DNA of 64,000 nucleotides from Desulfobulbaceae bacterium (GTDB taxonomy: Bacteria; Desulfobacterota; Desulfobulbia; Desulfobulbales; SURF-16). Under the pieces are notes generated by a model. It saw only the letters and a program-made list of their open reading frames with translations, did no database searches and was not told the DNA's origin. Positions within the stretch are counted from its first letter, which is position 1, and each line of letters starts with the position of its first letter. The stretch covers positions 19,724 to 83,723 of the forward strand of contig PKTX01000020.1 of the NCBI GenBank assembly GCA_002868945.1, read 5' to 3'. The translations under genes were made by a program, and so were the position numbers. Below are positions 42,762-54,200 of this stretch, in pieces.

Positions 42762-43529
42762 ATGAAAATAGCAATTGCCGGCAAAGGCGGGGTGGGCAAA
42801 ACAACCATCATGGCCCTTATTGCCAAAGAATTACAACGGTCAGGCAAAGAGGTGCTGATCATCGACGCCGACCCCAGCCCCCACATGGCCCAGACCCTCG
42901 GTTTTGCCAATGTCGAGCAGATCACACCCATCGCCGAGATGACCACCCTGCTGGCCGAACGGGCCGGCAAGGTGGAAGGGTCGCCCTTCTACAACATCAA
43001 TCCCCAGGTCGATGATCTACTGGCCGACTTTATGGTTGAAAAGGATGGTCTCAAGTTGATGGTACTGGGCGCCATCCAGACGGCCGAAGGCGGCTGTGCC
43101 TGTCCGGAAAACACGGTGCTGAAGAGATTGCTCACCAAGCTGCTGCTCAGCCCCTCCCAGGCCATTCTGCTGGACATGGAGGCCGGTGTCGAACACCTGG
43201 GCCGCGGCACCATTGCCGGTGTCGACCAGCTCCTTATCGTGGTTATTCCCTCCCAGTCAAGCATCAGAACGGCCGACAAGGTCTATGCCCTGGCCAGGGA
43301 GGCCGGCATCAAAAAGATCTCCTTTGTCGCCAACCTGGTGGAGGATGATGACGACAAGGCCTTTCTCCTGGCAGGACTGGACAAGGCACCGGTAGCCTTT
43401 TTCCCAAACTCCAAGGCGATTCGCACCTCGGAGCGCCGAGGCCGGGCCCTGGAAGCTGATCCGCATAGTGACGCCGGCCGGGCCGCCCGCGATCTCATCG
43501 CCCACCTGCTCCCCCCCGGCAAGCAGTAG
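42762..43529 (+). CDS. cooC: CooC-type nickel-insertion ATPase (CODH maturation)
   Basis: A 255-aa MinD/ParA-like ATPase with deviant Walker A GKGGVGKTT (residues 7-15), an IDADPSPHMAQTLG switch and LDMEAGVEHLGRG, the last typical of CooC/AcsF proteins that mature the Ni-Fe-S cluster of CO dehydrogenase or acetyl-CoA synthase. Cysteines at GGCACPE could bind metal at the dimer interface. It lies 8 kb from the acs cluster and on the other strand. A different Ni- or Fe-S-maturation client is possible. Confidence 0.85.
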   Translation: MKIAIAGKGGVGKTTIMALIAKELQRSGKEVLIIDADPSPHMAQTLGFANVEQITPIAEMTTLLAERAGKVEGSPFYNINPQVDDLLADFMVEKDGLKLMVLGAIQTAEGGCACPENTVLKRLLTKLLLSPSQAILLDMEAGVEHLGRGTIAGVDQLLIVVIPSQSSIRTADKVYALAREAGIKKISFVANLVEDDDDKAFLLAGLDKAPVAFFPNSKAIRTSERRGRALEADPHSDAGRAARDLIAHLLPPGKQ

Positions 43530-43770
43530 CAACGAGAAAGCTCGGGCCAGGGTGTTTCCTCCCCTGCCCTGTCCCCTGATGCGACATGGGTTGAGGAGCA
43601 TTTGAGCCGAATAAGGAGGCAGGATCGGCAGATTGCCAATAACGAGGGACCTTTGACCGCCGTCGTGATTTCTAGGCGGCCGATGAACACCGGCCGCCGC
43701 CGCTGTTGCCCTCCTGCATCACTGTGCCTTTGCGCTGGTAGCCCGCGGCCGACGCGGCCGGGCGCTCGAC
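43530..43770. other. GC-rich gene-free spacer
   Basis: Between convergent genes. Two GC-rich hairpins (GGCCG..CGGCC near 43677 and GCCC..GGGC near 43740) without T-tracts could slow transcription. No gene is seen. Confidence 0.3.
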
Positions 43771-44295
43771 TCAGGCAAAACAGAGACCACAGTCCGGGCA
43801 GGTGGTGGTGGAGGTCTCAAACTCAAAACCACAGGCCGGGCAGCTGGCCACACCGGCATCCTGATCAAAAACGCCATGGCAGTGGCTCGTGTCATGATCA
43901 GCCAGACAGGTGATCTGCTGGAAATCCTGCTGGATCAGCTCATAGGCGGCCTGGGCGTCTTCCCGGCGCACCTGGAGGGACAAGGAGGAGCCGCAGCACC
44001 CCTTGTTGCAGCCCCCCGCATCACTGACAATGGCCATGCCGATATTCTCGGCCGCAAAAAGCTCTGCCAATCGCTGCAAATCGGCCAGCGCCCCCTTATG
44101 TATGGTGACAATATCGTCATCCGCTGTCAGGTCGCCGCGCCGCTTGGCCCGGGCCGCCTGGATCTGGCCGACAAAATCGGCCATCTCCCTGCCGGTCAGC
44201 AGGGTAATCTTGCAGGTGGCACAGCTCTCCACCTCAGCCCGATACTCGTCCCGACAGGTGGGGCAATACTTCAGCTCAGCGTCGTATCTCATCAT
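43771..44295 (-). CDS. Double zinc-ribbon protein of unknown function
   Basis: A 174-aa protein. N-terminal CPTCRDEYRAEVESCATC and C-terminal CPACGFEFETSTTTCPDCG are two rubredoxin-knuckle zinc ribbons bracketing an alpha/beta middle with extra cysteines (GGCNKGCCGSS) and a DUF2007-like VRREDAQAAYELI helix. The ATGATG start follows GGGAGAAGAG. It may sense metal or sit in a complex; nothing in the sequence gives a substrate. It lies just upstream of hslVU's end on the same strand, but 61 bases downstream of hslU. Confidence 0.7.
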   Translation of the reverse strand: MMRYDAELKYCPTCRDEYRAEVESCATCKITLLTGREMADFVGQIQAARAKRRGDLTADDDIVTIHKGALADLQRLAELFAAENIGMAIVSDAGGCNKGCCGSSLSLQVRREDAQAAYELIQQDFQQITCLADHDTSHCHGVFDQDAGVASCPACGFEFETSTTTCPDCGLCFA

Positions 44296-44356
44296 CTCTT
44301 CTCCCGGGGAACCGGCCAACTCAGGCAGCCCAAAATGGCCTGAACCGGATCGCCTC

Positions 44357-45715
44357 TTACAGAATGTAGCGGCTCAGGTCCTGATCCTCGGAAATATCAT
44401 GCAGCTGACTTTCCACATAATCGGCCGTCACCTCAAAGGTATCACCCCCCATGTTAGGGGCATCGTAGGAGAGGTCCTCCAGAAGACGCTCAAGAATGGT
44501 ATGCAGGCGCCTGGCCCCGATATTCTCGGTCTTTTCATTGACGTCCGCAGCCATGCGGGCCATGGCGCGGATGGCCTCTTCGGTAAACACAAGATCGACA
44601 CCCTCGGTGGCCAGCAGGGCGACATACTGCTTGATCAGGGCATTTTCCGGTTCAGTGAGGATCCTGTAGAAATCCTCCTGATCCAGGGCATCGAGTTCAA
44701 CCCGCACCGGGAAACGGCCCTGCAGCTCCGGCACCAGGTCCGATGGCTTGCTGACATGAAAGGCACCACTGGCAATAAAGAGAATATGGTCGGTCTTCAC
44801 CATGCCGTACTTGGTGGTCACGGTGGAGCCTTCGACAATGGGCAGCAAATCGCGCTGCACCCCCTCGCGCGACACCTCGCCGGCCGATGATGAACCACCG
44901 CTGCGCGAGGCGATCTTGTCGATCTCATCCAGAAAAATGATACCGGCCTGCTCAACGCGCTGCAGGGCCAGCCTGGTGACCCTGTCCATGTCAATGAGCT
45001 TTTCCGCCTCCTGCTTTTCGAGAAGGATCAGGGCCTCCTTAACCGGCATTTTGCGGCGTTCACTCTTTTTGGGAAAAAGCTTGGAAAACATATCCTTCAT
45101 GGAAGAGCCCATATCGTCCATGGGGCCGGAAGAAAAGACCTCCACCATGGGCATGGCCGGCGGCGCCTGCTCCACGTCCATCTCCACCTGGCGCTCATCA
45201 AGCTTGCCGTCGTCTAGCATCTGCCGGAACTTATCCCGAGTGGGGGAGACGGCCGGATCAGCAGCATCAACACCGGGGGCCTTGGGCGCCGGCGGCACCA
45301 ACAGGTCGAGGATACGTTCCCTGGCCATGGCAGCGGCCTTCTCCTTGACCGCCTCGGCCTCTTCCTCCTTGACCAGGGTGATGGCAAGCTCGGTGAGGTC
45401 GCGGATCATTGATTCCACATCACGGCCCACATAGCCCACCTCGGTGAACTTGGTGGCCTCCACCTTGAGAAAGGGGGAACGATCAAGCTGAGCCAGGCGG
45501 CGCGCAATCTCGGTCTTGCCGACGCCGGTGGGGCCGATCATGATGATATTCTTGGGGGCAATCTCGTCGCGCAGGGGCAGCGGCACCTGCTGGCGTCGCC
45601 ACCTGTTACGCAGGGCAACGGCCACAAAGCGTTTGGCATTATCCTGGCCGACAATATATTTGTCGAGACTGCTGACTATTTCCTTGGGGGTCAGGGACTT
45701 TATTGGATCGTTCAT
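44357..45715 (-). CDS. hslU: ATP-dependent protease ATPase subunit HslU
   Basis: AAA+ unfoldase of the HslUV protease, 452 aa. Walker A is [15 protein letters not shown], Walker [10 protein letters not shown]; the intermediate domain (about 115-230) is acidic and Pro-rich, and the C-terminus ends SRYIL, the tail that inserts into HslV. It overlaps hslV by 4 bases. Confidence 0.97.
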   Translation of the reverse strand: MNDPIKSLTPKEIVSSLDKYIVGQDNAKRFVAVALRNRWRRQQVPLPLRDEIAPKNIIMIGPTGVGKTEIARRLAQLDRSPFLKVEATKFTEVGYVGRDVESMIRDLTELAITLVKEEEAEAVKEKAAAMARERILDLLVPPAPKAPGVDAADPAVSPTRDKFRQMLDDGKLDERQVEMDVEQAPPAMPMVEVFSSGPMDDMGSSMKDMFSKLFPKKSERRKMPVKEALILLEKQEAEKLIDMDRVTRLALQRVEQAGIIFLDEIDKIASRSGGSSSAGEVSREGVQRDLLPIVEGSTVTTKYGMVKTDHILFIASGAFHVSKPSDLVPELQGRFPVRVELDALDQEDFYRILTEPENALIKQYVALLATEGVDLVFTEEAIRAMARMAADVNEKTENIGARRLHTILERLLEDLSYDAPNMGGDTFEVTADYVESQLHDISEDQDLSRYIL

Positions 45716-46251
45716 ACTTTTTCCACAACGATATTGGTATTGGTAAAGACGCAGATGGAAGCGGCGATCTCCATGGCGGCCCGACAGATCTGCTCGGCAT
45801 CAAGATCACTATGGGCGATGAGGGCCTTGGCCGCGGACTGGGCATAGGCACCGCCGGAGCCGATGGCCAGAATACCGTCATCAGACTCAATAACATCGCC
45901 GGTGCCGGTGAGCAGCAGGGAGTAATCCTTGTCCGCCGCAATAAGCATGGCCTCAAGACGGCGCAGCATCTTGTCGGTACGCCACTCCTTGGCCAACTCC
46001 ACCGAGGCGCGCATGAGGTTGCCGTTAAACTGCTCCAGCTTCTGTTCAAGTTTGTCAAAAAGGGTAAAGGCATCGGCAGTGGCGCCGGCAAAACCGGTGA
46101 CCACCTTGTTATGAAAGAGACGCCGCACCTTGCGGGCCTCATGCTTCATCACCGTATTACCCAGGGAGACCTGACCATCACCGGCCATAACCACCTCGTC
46201 CCTATGACGCACACAGATAATAGTCGTCGATCGAATTATCGGTTTTTCCAT
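45712..46251 (-). CDS. hslV: ATP-dependent protease peptidase subunit HslV
   Basis: Threonine peptidase of HslUV, 179 aa. The active N-terminal Thr is expected in [10 protein letters not shown] after removal of an eight- or nine-residue propeptide (MEKPIIRS), longer than the usual single Met but similar to the propeptide of CodW-type enzymes. GDGQVSLG is conserved. It is first in the hslVU operon. Confidence 0.96.
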   Translation of the reverse strand: MEKPIIRSTTIICVRHRDEVVMAGDGQVSLGNTVMKHEARKVRRLFHNKVVTGFAGATADAFTLFDKLEQKLEQFNGNLMRASVELAKEWRTDKMLRRLEAMLIAADKDYSLLLTGTGDVIESDDGILAIGSGGAYAQSAAKALIAHSDLDAEQICRAAMEIAASICVFTNTNIVVEKV

Positions 46252-46397
46252 TTTTATTCATCTACTCAATAAGTTTTAAAAATTCTTAACAGCATGCAAG
46301 ACAAGAGCGAGCCAGGGAAGGCAGGAACAAAGAAAACAGCGCCTTGCCTCACTTTGCCAGTCTCTTTTGCCAGACATTGGCGTTTTTTTTCAGCCTG

Positions 46398-47306
46398 TCA
46401 AGCTTTCGGGTGGGCCTTGTCGTACACCGCCATTAAATGATCCACGGTCAAATGGGTGTACTTCTGAGTGGTGGAGAGACTGGCGTGGCCCAGCAATTCC
46501 TGGACAACACGCAGATCCGCTCCCATCTCCAGGAGATGGGTGGCAAAAGAGTGGCGCAGGGCATGCGGGGTTACCGGGGCGCTCATACCGGCCCGTTGGG
46601 CATAGGCCTGCACCATCCTTTCAATGGAACGGGTGGTGAGCCGGCCGCCCCGGTTGTTGAGAAACAGGGCCTGTTCAGCAACATTTTTACCCTGCTGGCG
46701 ACGCTTGGCCAGCAGGCTGGCCCGCCTGTCAAGATAGTGATGCACCGCATCAAGGGCCTGGGAGCCCACCGGAATAAGTCTCTCTTTATTTCCTTTGCCG
46801 ACTACCCTAACCATTCCACCAACAAAATCAACCTGCTCAAGATCAAGATTGACGATTTCCGCCACCCGCATGCCGGTGGAGTAGAGAAGCTCAAGGATGG
46901 CCCGATCCCGATGTTGGAATTGATCTTTGGCGCCGGGCTCTTCCAGCAGGGTAAAAACCTCGTCCACACTCAAGAAAAGGGGAATGTGACTGCCCAGCTT
47001 GGGCATGGAGACAGCGGCAACCGGATCGACGTCTAGCACCTTCCGACGCAGGAGATAGCGGAAAAAGGTGCGCAGGGCCGAGATTTTGCGGGCCACGGAA
47101 TTGGCCTTATTCCTGCCGTTGAGATGAAAAACCCAGGCCCTGACATCCTTGGCATCAAGCTCCGTCAAGGGCCTGTCACCCTGAAAGGCCAGAAATTCTT
47201 TTATATCGCGCTGATAACCGGCCACGGTATGGGGAGAATAGCCTTTTTCGACGCTGAGCCAGGTGAGAAAACGACTGAGATGTGGACTCTTTGATTTCCT
47301 GGTCAC
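46398..47306 (-). CDS. XerC/XerD-family tyrosine recombinase
   Basis: A 302-aa site-specific recombinase. The N-terminal SAM-like core-binding domain has RFLTWLSVEKGYSPHTVAGY, and the catalytic residues lie in STGMRVAEIV (Arg), the KGNKERLIPV Lys, HALRHSFATHLLE (His-x-x-Arg), LLGHASLSTTQKYTHL (His and Tyr). Close match to chromosomal XerC/XerD that resolves dimers at dif. Its place next to hslVU is the common xerC-hslVU arrangement, which favours XerC. Confidence 0.92.
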   Translation of the reverse strand: MTRKSKSPHLSRFLTWLSVEKGYSPHTVAGYQRDIKEFLAFQGDRPLTELDAKDVRAWVFHLNGRNKANSVARKISALRTFFRYLLRRKVLDVDPVAAVSMPKLGSHIPLFLSVDEVFTLLEEPGAKDQFQHRDRAILELLYSTGMRVAEIVNLDLEQVDFVGGMVRVVGKGNKERLIPVGSQALDAVHHYLDRRASLLAKRRQQGKNVAEQALFLNNRGGRLTTRSIERMVQAYAQRAGMSAPVTPHALRHSFATHLLEMGADLRVVQELLGHASLSTTQKYTHLTVDHLMAVYDKAHPKA

Positions 47307-47477
47307 TGGGCTTCCTTACAGGCTTGATAAATGTGGCACGCTCCCGCTTACAGCTGACAATTACCACAGGCAAGTTTTTTTTTAAACCGTTGCCAGGCAC
47401 AGGTTATTCATTTATCATGTCACTTTTTGCGTGGCGCCTGTTGCCGGAGCGCATCCCCAGCCAAAGGAAAAATTATC

Positions 47478-47711
47478 ATGGCCAGAAAAACCTTTGAAGA
47501 CGCCCTTGCAAAGCTTGAGGAAATCACCAGGGAACTTGAAAGCGGTGATCTCAGCCTTGAGGCCAGCCTCAAAAAATTTGAGGAAGGCATCACCCTGGCC
47601 CGATTCTGCAACACCAAGCTTGAGGAGTGCCAGCACAAGGTCTCCCTTCTCCAGGAAAAAAACGGCTCTGTCACCGAGACCCCTTTCAACGTCAATGACA
47701 ATGGATCTTAA
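47478..47711 (+). CDS. xseB: Exodeoxyribonuclease VII small subunit
   Basis: A 77-aa Xse[33 protein letters not shown] is diagnostic. It partners XseA (not in the window) to degrade single-stranded DNA. AAAGGA precedes the ATG. Its last codons overlap the ispA start, giving the frequent xseB-ispA-dxs operon. Confidence 0.96.
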   Translation: MARKTFEDALAKLEEITRELESGDLSLEASLKKFEEGITLARFCNTKLEECQHKVSLLQEKNGSVTETPFNVNDNGS

Positions 47712-48591
47712 GGCCTACCTCCACGAAAAACGCCTTATTGTTGAACAGACCCTGCAGGATCTCATGCTGACGCCGCAGGGCCTGCTTGCCGAACATATTG
47801 AGGCCATGTCCTACTCCCTCTTTGCCGGCGGCAAACGGGTGCGCCCCATCCTCTGTATTGCCGCGGCAGAATCGCTGGGCACCGATCTGAACGGTCTGCT
47901 GCCTGTTGCCGCCAGCCTGGAGTTTATCCACACCTACTCCCTGATCCACGACGACCTGCCGGCCATGGATAACGATGAACTGCGGCGTTGCAAACCGACC
48001 AATCACATCGTCCACGGCGAGGCAGCGGCCATCCTGGCCGGTGACGGCCTGTTGACCATGGCCTTCGAGATCCTCAGTGCCCCGCAACTAAGGCCCACAA
48101 TCAGCGCCGAGAAACAGGTACGCCTCATCCATATCCTGGCCACGGCCGCCGGACCTCAGGGCATGGTGGGTGGCCAGGCCATTGATATCGCCTCTGAGGG
48201 CAAAGAGATACCCTTTACAACCCTGCGCTATCTGCACAGCTGCAAAACCGGCGCCCTGATCACTGCCGCTGTCCAGATGGGCGCCGTGCTGGGCGATGCC
48301 GATGCCGAACAGTATCAGGCCTTCACCGATTATGGCCGCAACATCGGCCTTGCCTTTCAAATCGTCGATGATTTATTGAATGTCGAGAGCACCACGGAAC
48401 AACTCGGCAAGGCGGCCGGCTCCGATGCGGAGCTGGACAAGGCCACCTACCCTGCCTTTTTCGGGGTTGAGGAAACCAAGAAAAAGGCCCTCAATGCCGT
48501 TGCCGAGGCCATCCGTGCCCTGGACGGTTTTGACGGCAAAGCCGATCCCCTGCGCGAAATCGCCAACTATATATATTATCGGAAACGATAG
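47701..48591 (+). CDS. ispA: Farnesyl/geranylgeranyl diphosphate synthase
   Basis: Trans-prenyl diphosphate synthase, 296 aa. The first Asp-rich motif is DDLPAMDND; the second reads DDLLN, with Asn in place of the usual last Asp, a variant I associate with proteobacterial members. Chain-length specificity is not certain. The ATG at 47701 overlaps the xseB stop by 11 bases; an ATG two codons earlier exists. Confidence 0.94.
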   Translation: MDLKAYLHEKRLIVEQTLQDLMLTPQGLLAEHIEAMSYSLFAGGKRVRPILCIAAAESLGTDLNGLLPVAASLEFIHTYSLIHDDLPAMDNDELRRCKPTNHIVHGEAAAILAGDGLLTMAFEILSAPQLRPTISAEKQVRLIHILATAAGPQGMVGGQAIDIASEGKEIPFTTLRYLHSCKTGALITAAVQMGAVLGDADAEQYQAFTDYGRNIGLAFQIVDDLLNVESTTEQLGKAAGSDAELDKATYPAFFGVEETKKKALNAVAEAIRALDGFDGKADPLREIANYIYYRKR

Positions 48592-48616
48592 CTCTGCGAG
48601 GCCTAGAAATCAGATC

Positions 48617-50506
48617 ATGTCTTACCCTCTGTTGGAAAAAATCGACTCTCCCTTTGACCTGCGCCGCCTGCCGCCTGCCGACCTTCCCCGGCTTGCCGAA
48701 GAGATCCGTGCCAAGATCATTGAAACGGTCTGTGTCACCGGTGGCCATCTGGCCCCCTGCCTCGGCGTGGTTGAACTGACCCTGGCCCTCCATTACATTT
48801 TTAACACGCCGGATGACAAGCTCATCTGGGATGTGGGGCATCAGGCCTATGCCCACAAGCTGATCACCGGACGCCGCGACCAGTTTCACACTCTGCGTCA
48901 ATACAAGGGGATCAGCGGCTTTCCCAAGCGTGATGAAAGCACCTATGACACCTTTGACACGGGGCACAGCTCCACCTCCATCTCTGCCAGTCTGGGTATC
49001 AGCCTGGCCAAGTGTCTCAAGGGCGACACAGCCAAGACCCTGGCGGTTATCGGCGACGGCTCCATGACCGGCGGCATGGCCTTTGAGGCCCTCAACCAGG
49101 CCGGTCACCTGGGTAAGGATCTGGTGGTTATTCTCAATGATAACGAGATGTCCATCTCTGCCAATGTCGGTGCCCTGTCCAGCTTTCTAAGTCGTAAGCT
49201 CACCGGCAAGACCATTGTCCGCTTCAAAAAGGAGATGGAACATTTCCTCAAGGGTTTTCATGGTGTCGGCGACAACATCCTCCAGGTTCTGAAAAAGAGT
49301 GAAGAGAGCTTCAAGGGCTTTTTTACACCGGGCATGCTCTTTGAGGCCCTCAAATTTGAGTATATCGGCCCGATAAACGGTCACGATATGGCCGCCCTGC
49401 TGGAGACCCTGGAGAATGTCCGCGATCTACACGACGGCCCGGTTCTGGTGCATGTGCTGACCACCAAGGGTAAGGGCTATGCCCCGGCTGAGAAGAATCC
49501 CGGCTCCTACCATGGCGTCGGCCCCTTTGACAAGACATCAGGCAAGGCCCTGCCCACCAACCCCACTCCCATCTCCTACACCCAGACCTTCGGCGACACC
49601 CTGGTGGAGATAGCGGAAAAGGACCCACGCGTAGCGGCAATCAGTGCCGCCATGCCGGCCGGCACCGGCCTCACCAGGTTTGCCAATCTCTATCCGGAAC
49701 GTTTTTTTGATGTGGGGATTGCCGAGCAGCATGCCGTAACCTTTGCCGCCGGCCTGGCCACCGAGGGCATCCTGCCGGTGGTGGCCATCTATTCCACCTT
49801 TTTCCAGCGTGCCCTGGACCAGATCATCCACGACGTCTGCCTGCCCAACCTGCCGGTGACCTTTGCCATTGATCGGGCCGGCGTGGTGGGCGATGACGGC
49901 CCCACTCATCATGGTGTCTTTGACCTCAGTTTTTTCCGCTTTATCCCCAACATGGTGGTTATGGCGCCCAAGGATGAGGCGGAGCTGCAAAACATGCTCT
50001 ACACCTCCATCCTGCTGCCCGGCCCCTCAGCGGTGCGTTACTGCCGTGGGAACGGTGTTGGTGTCAGCCTGCATCAAGAACTGAGCAAAATCCCTTACGG
50101 CCAGGGCGAACTGCTGCGCCAGGGCACCGATATCCTGCTTCTGCCCATCGGTAATCGGGTCTACCCTGCCCTTGAGGCCGCCGAGGGCTTGGAAAAACTG
50201 GGCATCAGCGCCGCGGTGATCAACCCACGCTTTGTCACTCCCATTGACGGCGACCTCATCTGTGAATGGGCTGCGGCCACCGGCAAGGTCATCACCATTG
50301 AGGACAACGTCAAGAAAGGCGGCTTTGGCAGCGCGGTACTGGAACTCTTTGCCCGCCGCAAACTTCATCACATCAATACCACTCTCCTCGGTTTCCCTGA
50401 TAAATTCATGGAACATGGTCCGCAAGAGACCCTCTGGCACCTCGGCAAGGTTGACACGCCGGCCATTATCAGCAGCGCCCTGGCAATGGTGGAGCCAACC
50501 AGTTAG
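48617..50506 (+). CDS. dxs: 1-deoxy-D-xylulose-5-phosphate synthase
   Basis: First enzyme of the MEP isoprenoid pathway, thiamine-diphosphate dependent, 629 aa. [13 protein letters not shown], the TPP/Mg motif [16 protein letters not shown] and the transketolase part with [15 protein letters not shown] are present. It is last in the xseB-ispA-dxs operon, 25 bases after ispA; the long hairpin at 50565 ends the transcript. Confidence 0.96.
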   Translation: MSYPLLEKIDSPFDLRRLPPADLPRLAEEIRAKIIETVCVTGGHLAPCLGVVELTLALHYIFNTPDDKLIWDVGHQAYAHKLITGRRDQFHTLRQYKGISGFPKRDESTYDTFDTGHSSTSISASLGISLAKCLKGDTAKTLAVIGDGSMTGGMAFEALNQAGHLGKDLVVILNDNEMSISANVGALSSFLSRKLTGKTIVRFKKEMEHFLKGFHGVGDNILQVLKKSEESFKGFFTPGMLFEALKFEYIGPINGHDMAALLETLENVRDLHDGPVLVHVLTTKGKGYAPAEKNPGSYHGVGPFDKTSGKALPTNPTPISYTQTFGDTLVEIAEKDPRVAAISAAMPAGTGLTRFANLYPERFFDVGIAEQHAVTFAAGLATEGILPVVAIYSTFFQRALDQIIHDVCLPNLPVTFAIDRAGVVGDDGPTHHGVFDLSFFRFIPNMVVMAPKDEAELQNMLYTSILLPGPSAVRYCRGNGVGVSLHQELSKIPYGQGELLRQGTDILLLPIGNRVYPALEAAEGLEKLGISAAVINPRFVTPIDGDLICEWAAATGKVITIEDNVKKGGFGSAVLELFARRKLHHINTTLLGFPDKFMEHGPQETLWHLGKVDTPAIISSALAMVEPTS

Positions 50507-50564
50507 TACCTGCGCAAAAATACGGACTGTGCATTCACCCCTCTTTGCAGAGAGAAAAAGAGAT

Positions 50565-50618
50565 CGACCACAAAAAAAGAGGCTGTCCCAAAAGGGGCAG
50601 CCTCTTTTTTTGTGGTCG
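50565..50618. terminator. Long bidirectional terminator between dxs and mvhD
   Basis: Two 25-base arms around loop AAAA, with a single G-T pair. The stem contains GAGGCTG/CAGCCTC flanked by A7/T7 tracts and an outer CGACCAC/GTGGTCG. Confidence 0.9.
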
Positions 50619-50627
50619 AAACTGAAC

Positions 50628-50690
50628 AATCCGTACCGATCCGGCTTCGGGCCGGAAAATGGCGCAACCTCACCAACCGGATAGTTACAA
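50628..50690 (+). repeat. Family D repeat (copy 2)
   Basis: CCGTACCGATCCGGCTTC, GGCCGGAAAATGGC and CCAACCGG match 40309-40370 in order. It lies directly before the mvhD 3' end. Confidence 0.6.
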
Positions 50691-50694
50691 AAAT

Positions 50695-51291
50695 CTATTC
50701 CAGGGCAGAGGCCAGGCTCTTTTCCACCTTGGCCTCAACCGTCTCGGCAATGACCTTGCCGTCCAGGACATTGTCCTTGCGCAGGGAACGGGTCGCTGTA
50801 CCGAAACTGGTGCGTACCTTGCGGCTGGAGAGGGCCTCAAGGGCCTTTTCCAGGCGGGCCTTGAGCTCAGCCGGCTCAACCCCCTCGGCATGGCCCAGGG
50901 GACCAAGCTCCCGCACCTGGGCGGTGAACTCGGTGATGAGCTTTACAAAACGCGGCGCCTCGGCAGCAGAGGCCCACTGCAGATTATAGCGGCGTTCATC
51001 CACACCTATATCACGGAGAACCTTGTGGACAAGGGCATGGACACCAATTGCATCGTAATTACCAAACTGGTAATGGCATTCGCCCAGTTGTCAGCCGCCG
51101 GTGAAGATGCCGGCGGCACCTTCAGCAAATCCGCGTAAAATAAAGGCGGGATCAACACGTCCCGTGCACATCACCCTGATGGTGCGAAGGTTGGGCGGGT
51201 ACTGGTAACGGGCCACACCAGCCGCATCAGCGGCGGCGTAACAGCACCAGTTACAGAGAAACCCTAATATCTTGGGATTATAGTCACTCAT
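50695..51291 (-). CDS. mvhD: MvhD-like hydrogenase/HDR iron-sulfur subunit, selenoprotein
   Basis: A 198-residue protein if the in-frame TGA at 51091-51093 is read as Sec67. MvhD carries electrons (usually on a [2Fe-2S] cluster) into HdrA. Upstream of the TGA are FLCNWCCYAAAD and RTIRVMCTGRVDP; after it QLGECHYQFGN continues the family motif GG(C/U)xxGxCHY. The Sec sits at the family Cys position, as in the archaeal selenoprotein VhuD. Twenty bases past the TGA, ATTACC-AGTTT-GGTAAT can fold as a SECIS-type hairpin. The start overlaps the hdrA stop by 4 bases. Confidence 0.9.
51062..51093 (-). promoter_or_regulatory. Candidate SECIS element of mvhD
   Basis: TGA at 51091-51093; 20 bases later CCAGTTTGG (51062-51070) forms the tip of stem ATTACC/GGTAAT with loop AGTTT. 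The same nine bases occur after the fdhA TGA. Confidence 0.5.
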
Positions 51292-54200
51292 TTTGTATCC
51301 TCTTCAATGGCGCCAAAGGCGGCAATCTGGGCAGAAATCTGATCCTGGGTGAAACCACCCATGTCAATGGCAAAGGTGGGGCAGCGCGAGGCACAGATGC
51401 CACAAGCCTTACAGGAGGCGGCAATGGTCTCGGCCTTACGTTTCTTGTCGACCTTGATCATCTTAATAGCTCCGTAGGGACAGATGGCCTCACAAATACC
51501 GCAGCCGATACAGGTCTCCTTGTCGATCACCGAGACAATGGGCGGTACGGTGACAGAGCCCCGAACCATGGGGATTGCCGCCTTGCCGGCAGCAGCCTGG
51601 GCCTGGACAATGGTCTCCTCAATAGGCTTGGGTGAGTGGGCCAGACCGCAGACATAGACACCTTCTACGGAAAGTTCCACCGGCCGCAGCTTAACATGGG
51701 CCTCCAGGTAAAATTCATCGGCAGTCACCGGCGCCTTGAGGAGCCTGGAAAGCTGTTCAGTACCTTCGGGAACAACACCGACACTCAGGGCGATCAGCTC
51801 CGGATTCATGGTGACCTGCTCCTGCAGAATGGGATCAAAGAAAGAAACTACCACACCATTACCCTTCTTCTGAACCTTGGGCTTGTTGTCCACCTCATAG
51901 GGGATAAAGATAACCCCCTTCTGACGAGCCTCCTGATAGGCATCCTCGGCATAACCATAGGTGCGCATGTCGCGATAGAGAACAATAACCTGAGATTCAG
52001 GGTTTATCTCCTTGATCTTGAGGGCGTTTTTAACCGCCTGATTACAGCAGACCTTGGAGCAGTAGTTAAGGTCGTCACCACGGCTGCCGGCGCATTGAAT
52101 CATCACCACGGAGCCGGGAGCGCGGTTCTTGGCCTTGCCGGCCAGCCTCGCCTCCAGGTCCAACTGCGTGACAACCTTCTTCGCCTTGCCAAGCATGAAA
52201 TTCTTGGTGCGATGCTCCTTGCCGCCGGTGGCCAGGACGATAACGCCATGATCAATGGTCTTCTCGGTGCTCTTTTTGCCCGACTTCACAGCCAGGACAG
52301 AGGAGAAGTTACCGATAAAACCGGCGGTGGTGGCAAGCTCCGTATTGGTATAGACGGAGATGTTTTTATTCTTCTTAACGCGCTCGGTGAGTTCCTTGAG
52401 CAGTGTGGCCGGATCTTCGCCCCAGATTGTCGACTTGATATTGGCCAGATTTCCGCCGAGCGCGGCTTGGCGTTCCACCAGATGGCAGTGAAAGCCCTGA
52501 TCAGCCAGGGTCTCGGCAGCGGTCATGCCAGCGACGCCGCCACCGATAATAAGGGCGCCGGTGGTCACCGGAACGGTCTGTTCGGCCAGGGGCCTGCTGT
52601 GTCTGGCCTTGGCCACGCCCATGCGTACCAGATCCTTGGACTTGGCAGTGGCCTCCTCCGGCTCCTGGGCATGCACCCAGGAACAGTGGTCGCGGATGTT
52701 GACCATTTCAAAGAGAGAACGGTTGAGACCGGCATCCTTCAGGGTTTCCTGGAAGAGCGGTTCATGGGTCCGCGGTGAACAGGCGGACATCACCAACCGG
52801 TTGAGCCTGTGCTCCTTGATCTTCTCCTTGATAACCTCCTGGGCATCCTGGGAACAGGCATAGAGGGTCTCGCTGAAGTAAGCGACGTTCTCCAGGCCGC
52901 CGGCATATTCGGCCACCTGCTTGACATCAACCGTGCTGCTGATGTTGATACCGCAGTGGCAGACAAAGACGCCGACCCGGACCTCTTCGTCATCGGTAAC
53001 CGCCTGTTCCTGCGGATACTCCTTGACAATAATGGCGGCGTTACGTTGCTCCTTCATGATGGCGGAGGCCAGACCGGCAGCCGCAGAGGACTGGGTGGCG
53101 GACTCAGGGATATCCTTGGGGCCCTGGAAGGCACCGGCCACCAGCACACCGTCATGGCTGGTCTGCAGGGGGCTGAAGGTGGCGCTGTCGGCAAAATCAT
53201 ACTTGTTCAGGGAAAAGCCGCCGATCTTCGCCAACTTCTTGGCATCGCCGGGTGATTCCAGGCCGACTGAAAGCACCACCATGTCAAAGGACTCAAAACG
53301 ATGCCGGCCGTCCATGGTGGCATAGGTGAGTTTGAGATCCTTGCCCCACGGCATGACATCAGCAACCTTGGCGCGCACGAACTTGACGCCGTACTGCTCT
53401 TCGGCCCGTATCCGGGCCTGATCAAAGTCCTTACCCTGGGTGCGGATATCCATGTAAAAGATGGTAATCTCACACTCCGGATCATGCTCCTTGGCCACCA
53501 TGGCCTCCTTGATGGCATACATACAGCATACCGAGGAGCAGTAGCCGTTATCGCAACCCAGATCGCGGGAGCCGACACACTGGATAAAGGCCAGCCGTTT
53601 GGGATGGGACTTGTCGGCACATTTCACCTCGCCCTCAAAGGGACCGGAGGCGTTGGTCATTCTCTCGAACTCAAGGGAGGTGACCACATCAGGATGCTTG
53701 CCGTAGCCGTATTGGGCCAAGGTCTCTTCCGAGATCTTGCCGAAGCCGGGCGACATGATCACCGCACCAACGGCATATTCCTTGTCCTTTTCCTTCTGGC
53801 TGAAGTCAATGGCCTTGGACTGACAGACCGGCACACAGATCTGGCAGGTGTCATGCTTGAGATGCAGACAGGCGTCCGGGTCAATATAATAGGTGGCCGG
53901 CACAGCCTGAGGATAATCGATATGGATAGGTCTGGTGATCGACAGTCCCTCATTATACTCGTCGGTCAAGTGACGGGGACAATACTGGGTACAGAGACCA
54001 CAGGCCGTACACTTATCCGCATCAATGTAACGGGGGCGCAGACGCACCTTTGCCTTGAAATTCCCCGGCTCTCCCTTCAGAGAGAGGAGATCCGCATTAC
54101 TGACTATTTCGATATTTGGAGACCGACCGGCCTCTACCAGCTTAGGCGCCAGGATTCAAAGCGAACAGTCATTGGTCGGAAACGTTTTATCGAGCTGGGC

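Noticed and set aside
43602-43913. 103-aa plus-strand frame after cooC
   Set aside because: Arg/Pro-rich composition of GC-rich spacer and overlap with the zinc-ribbon gene on the other strand.
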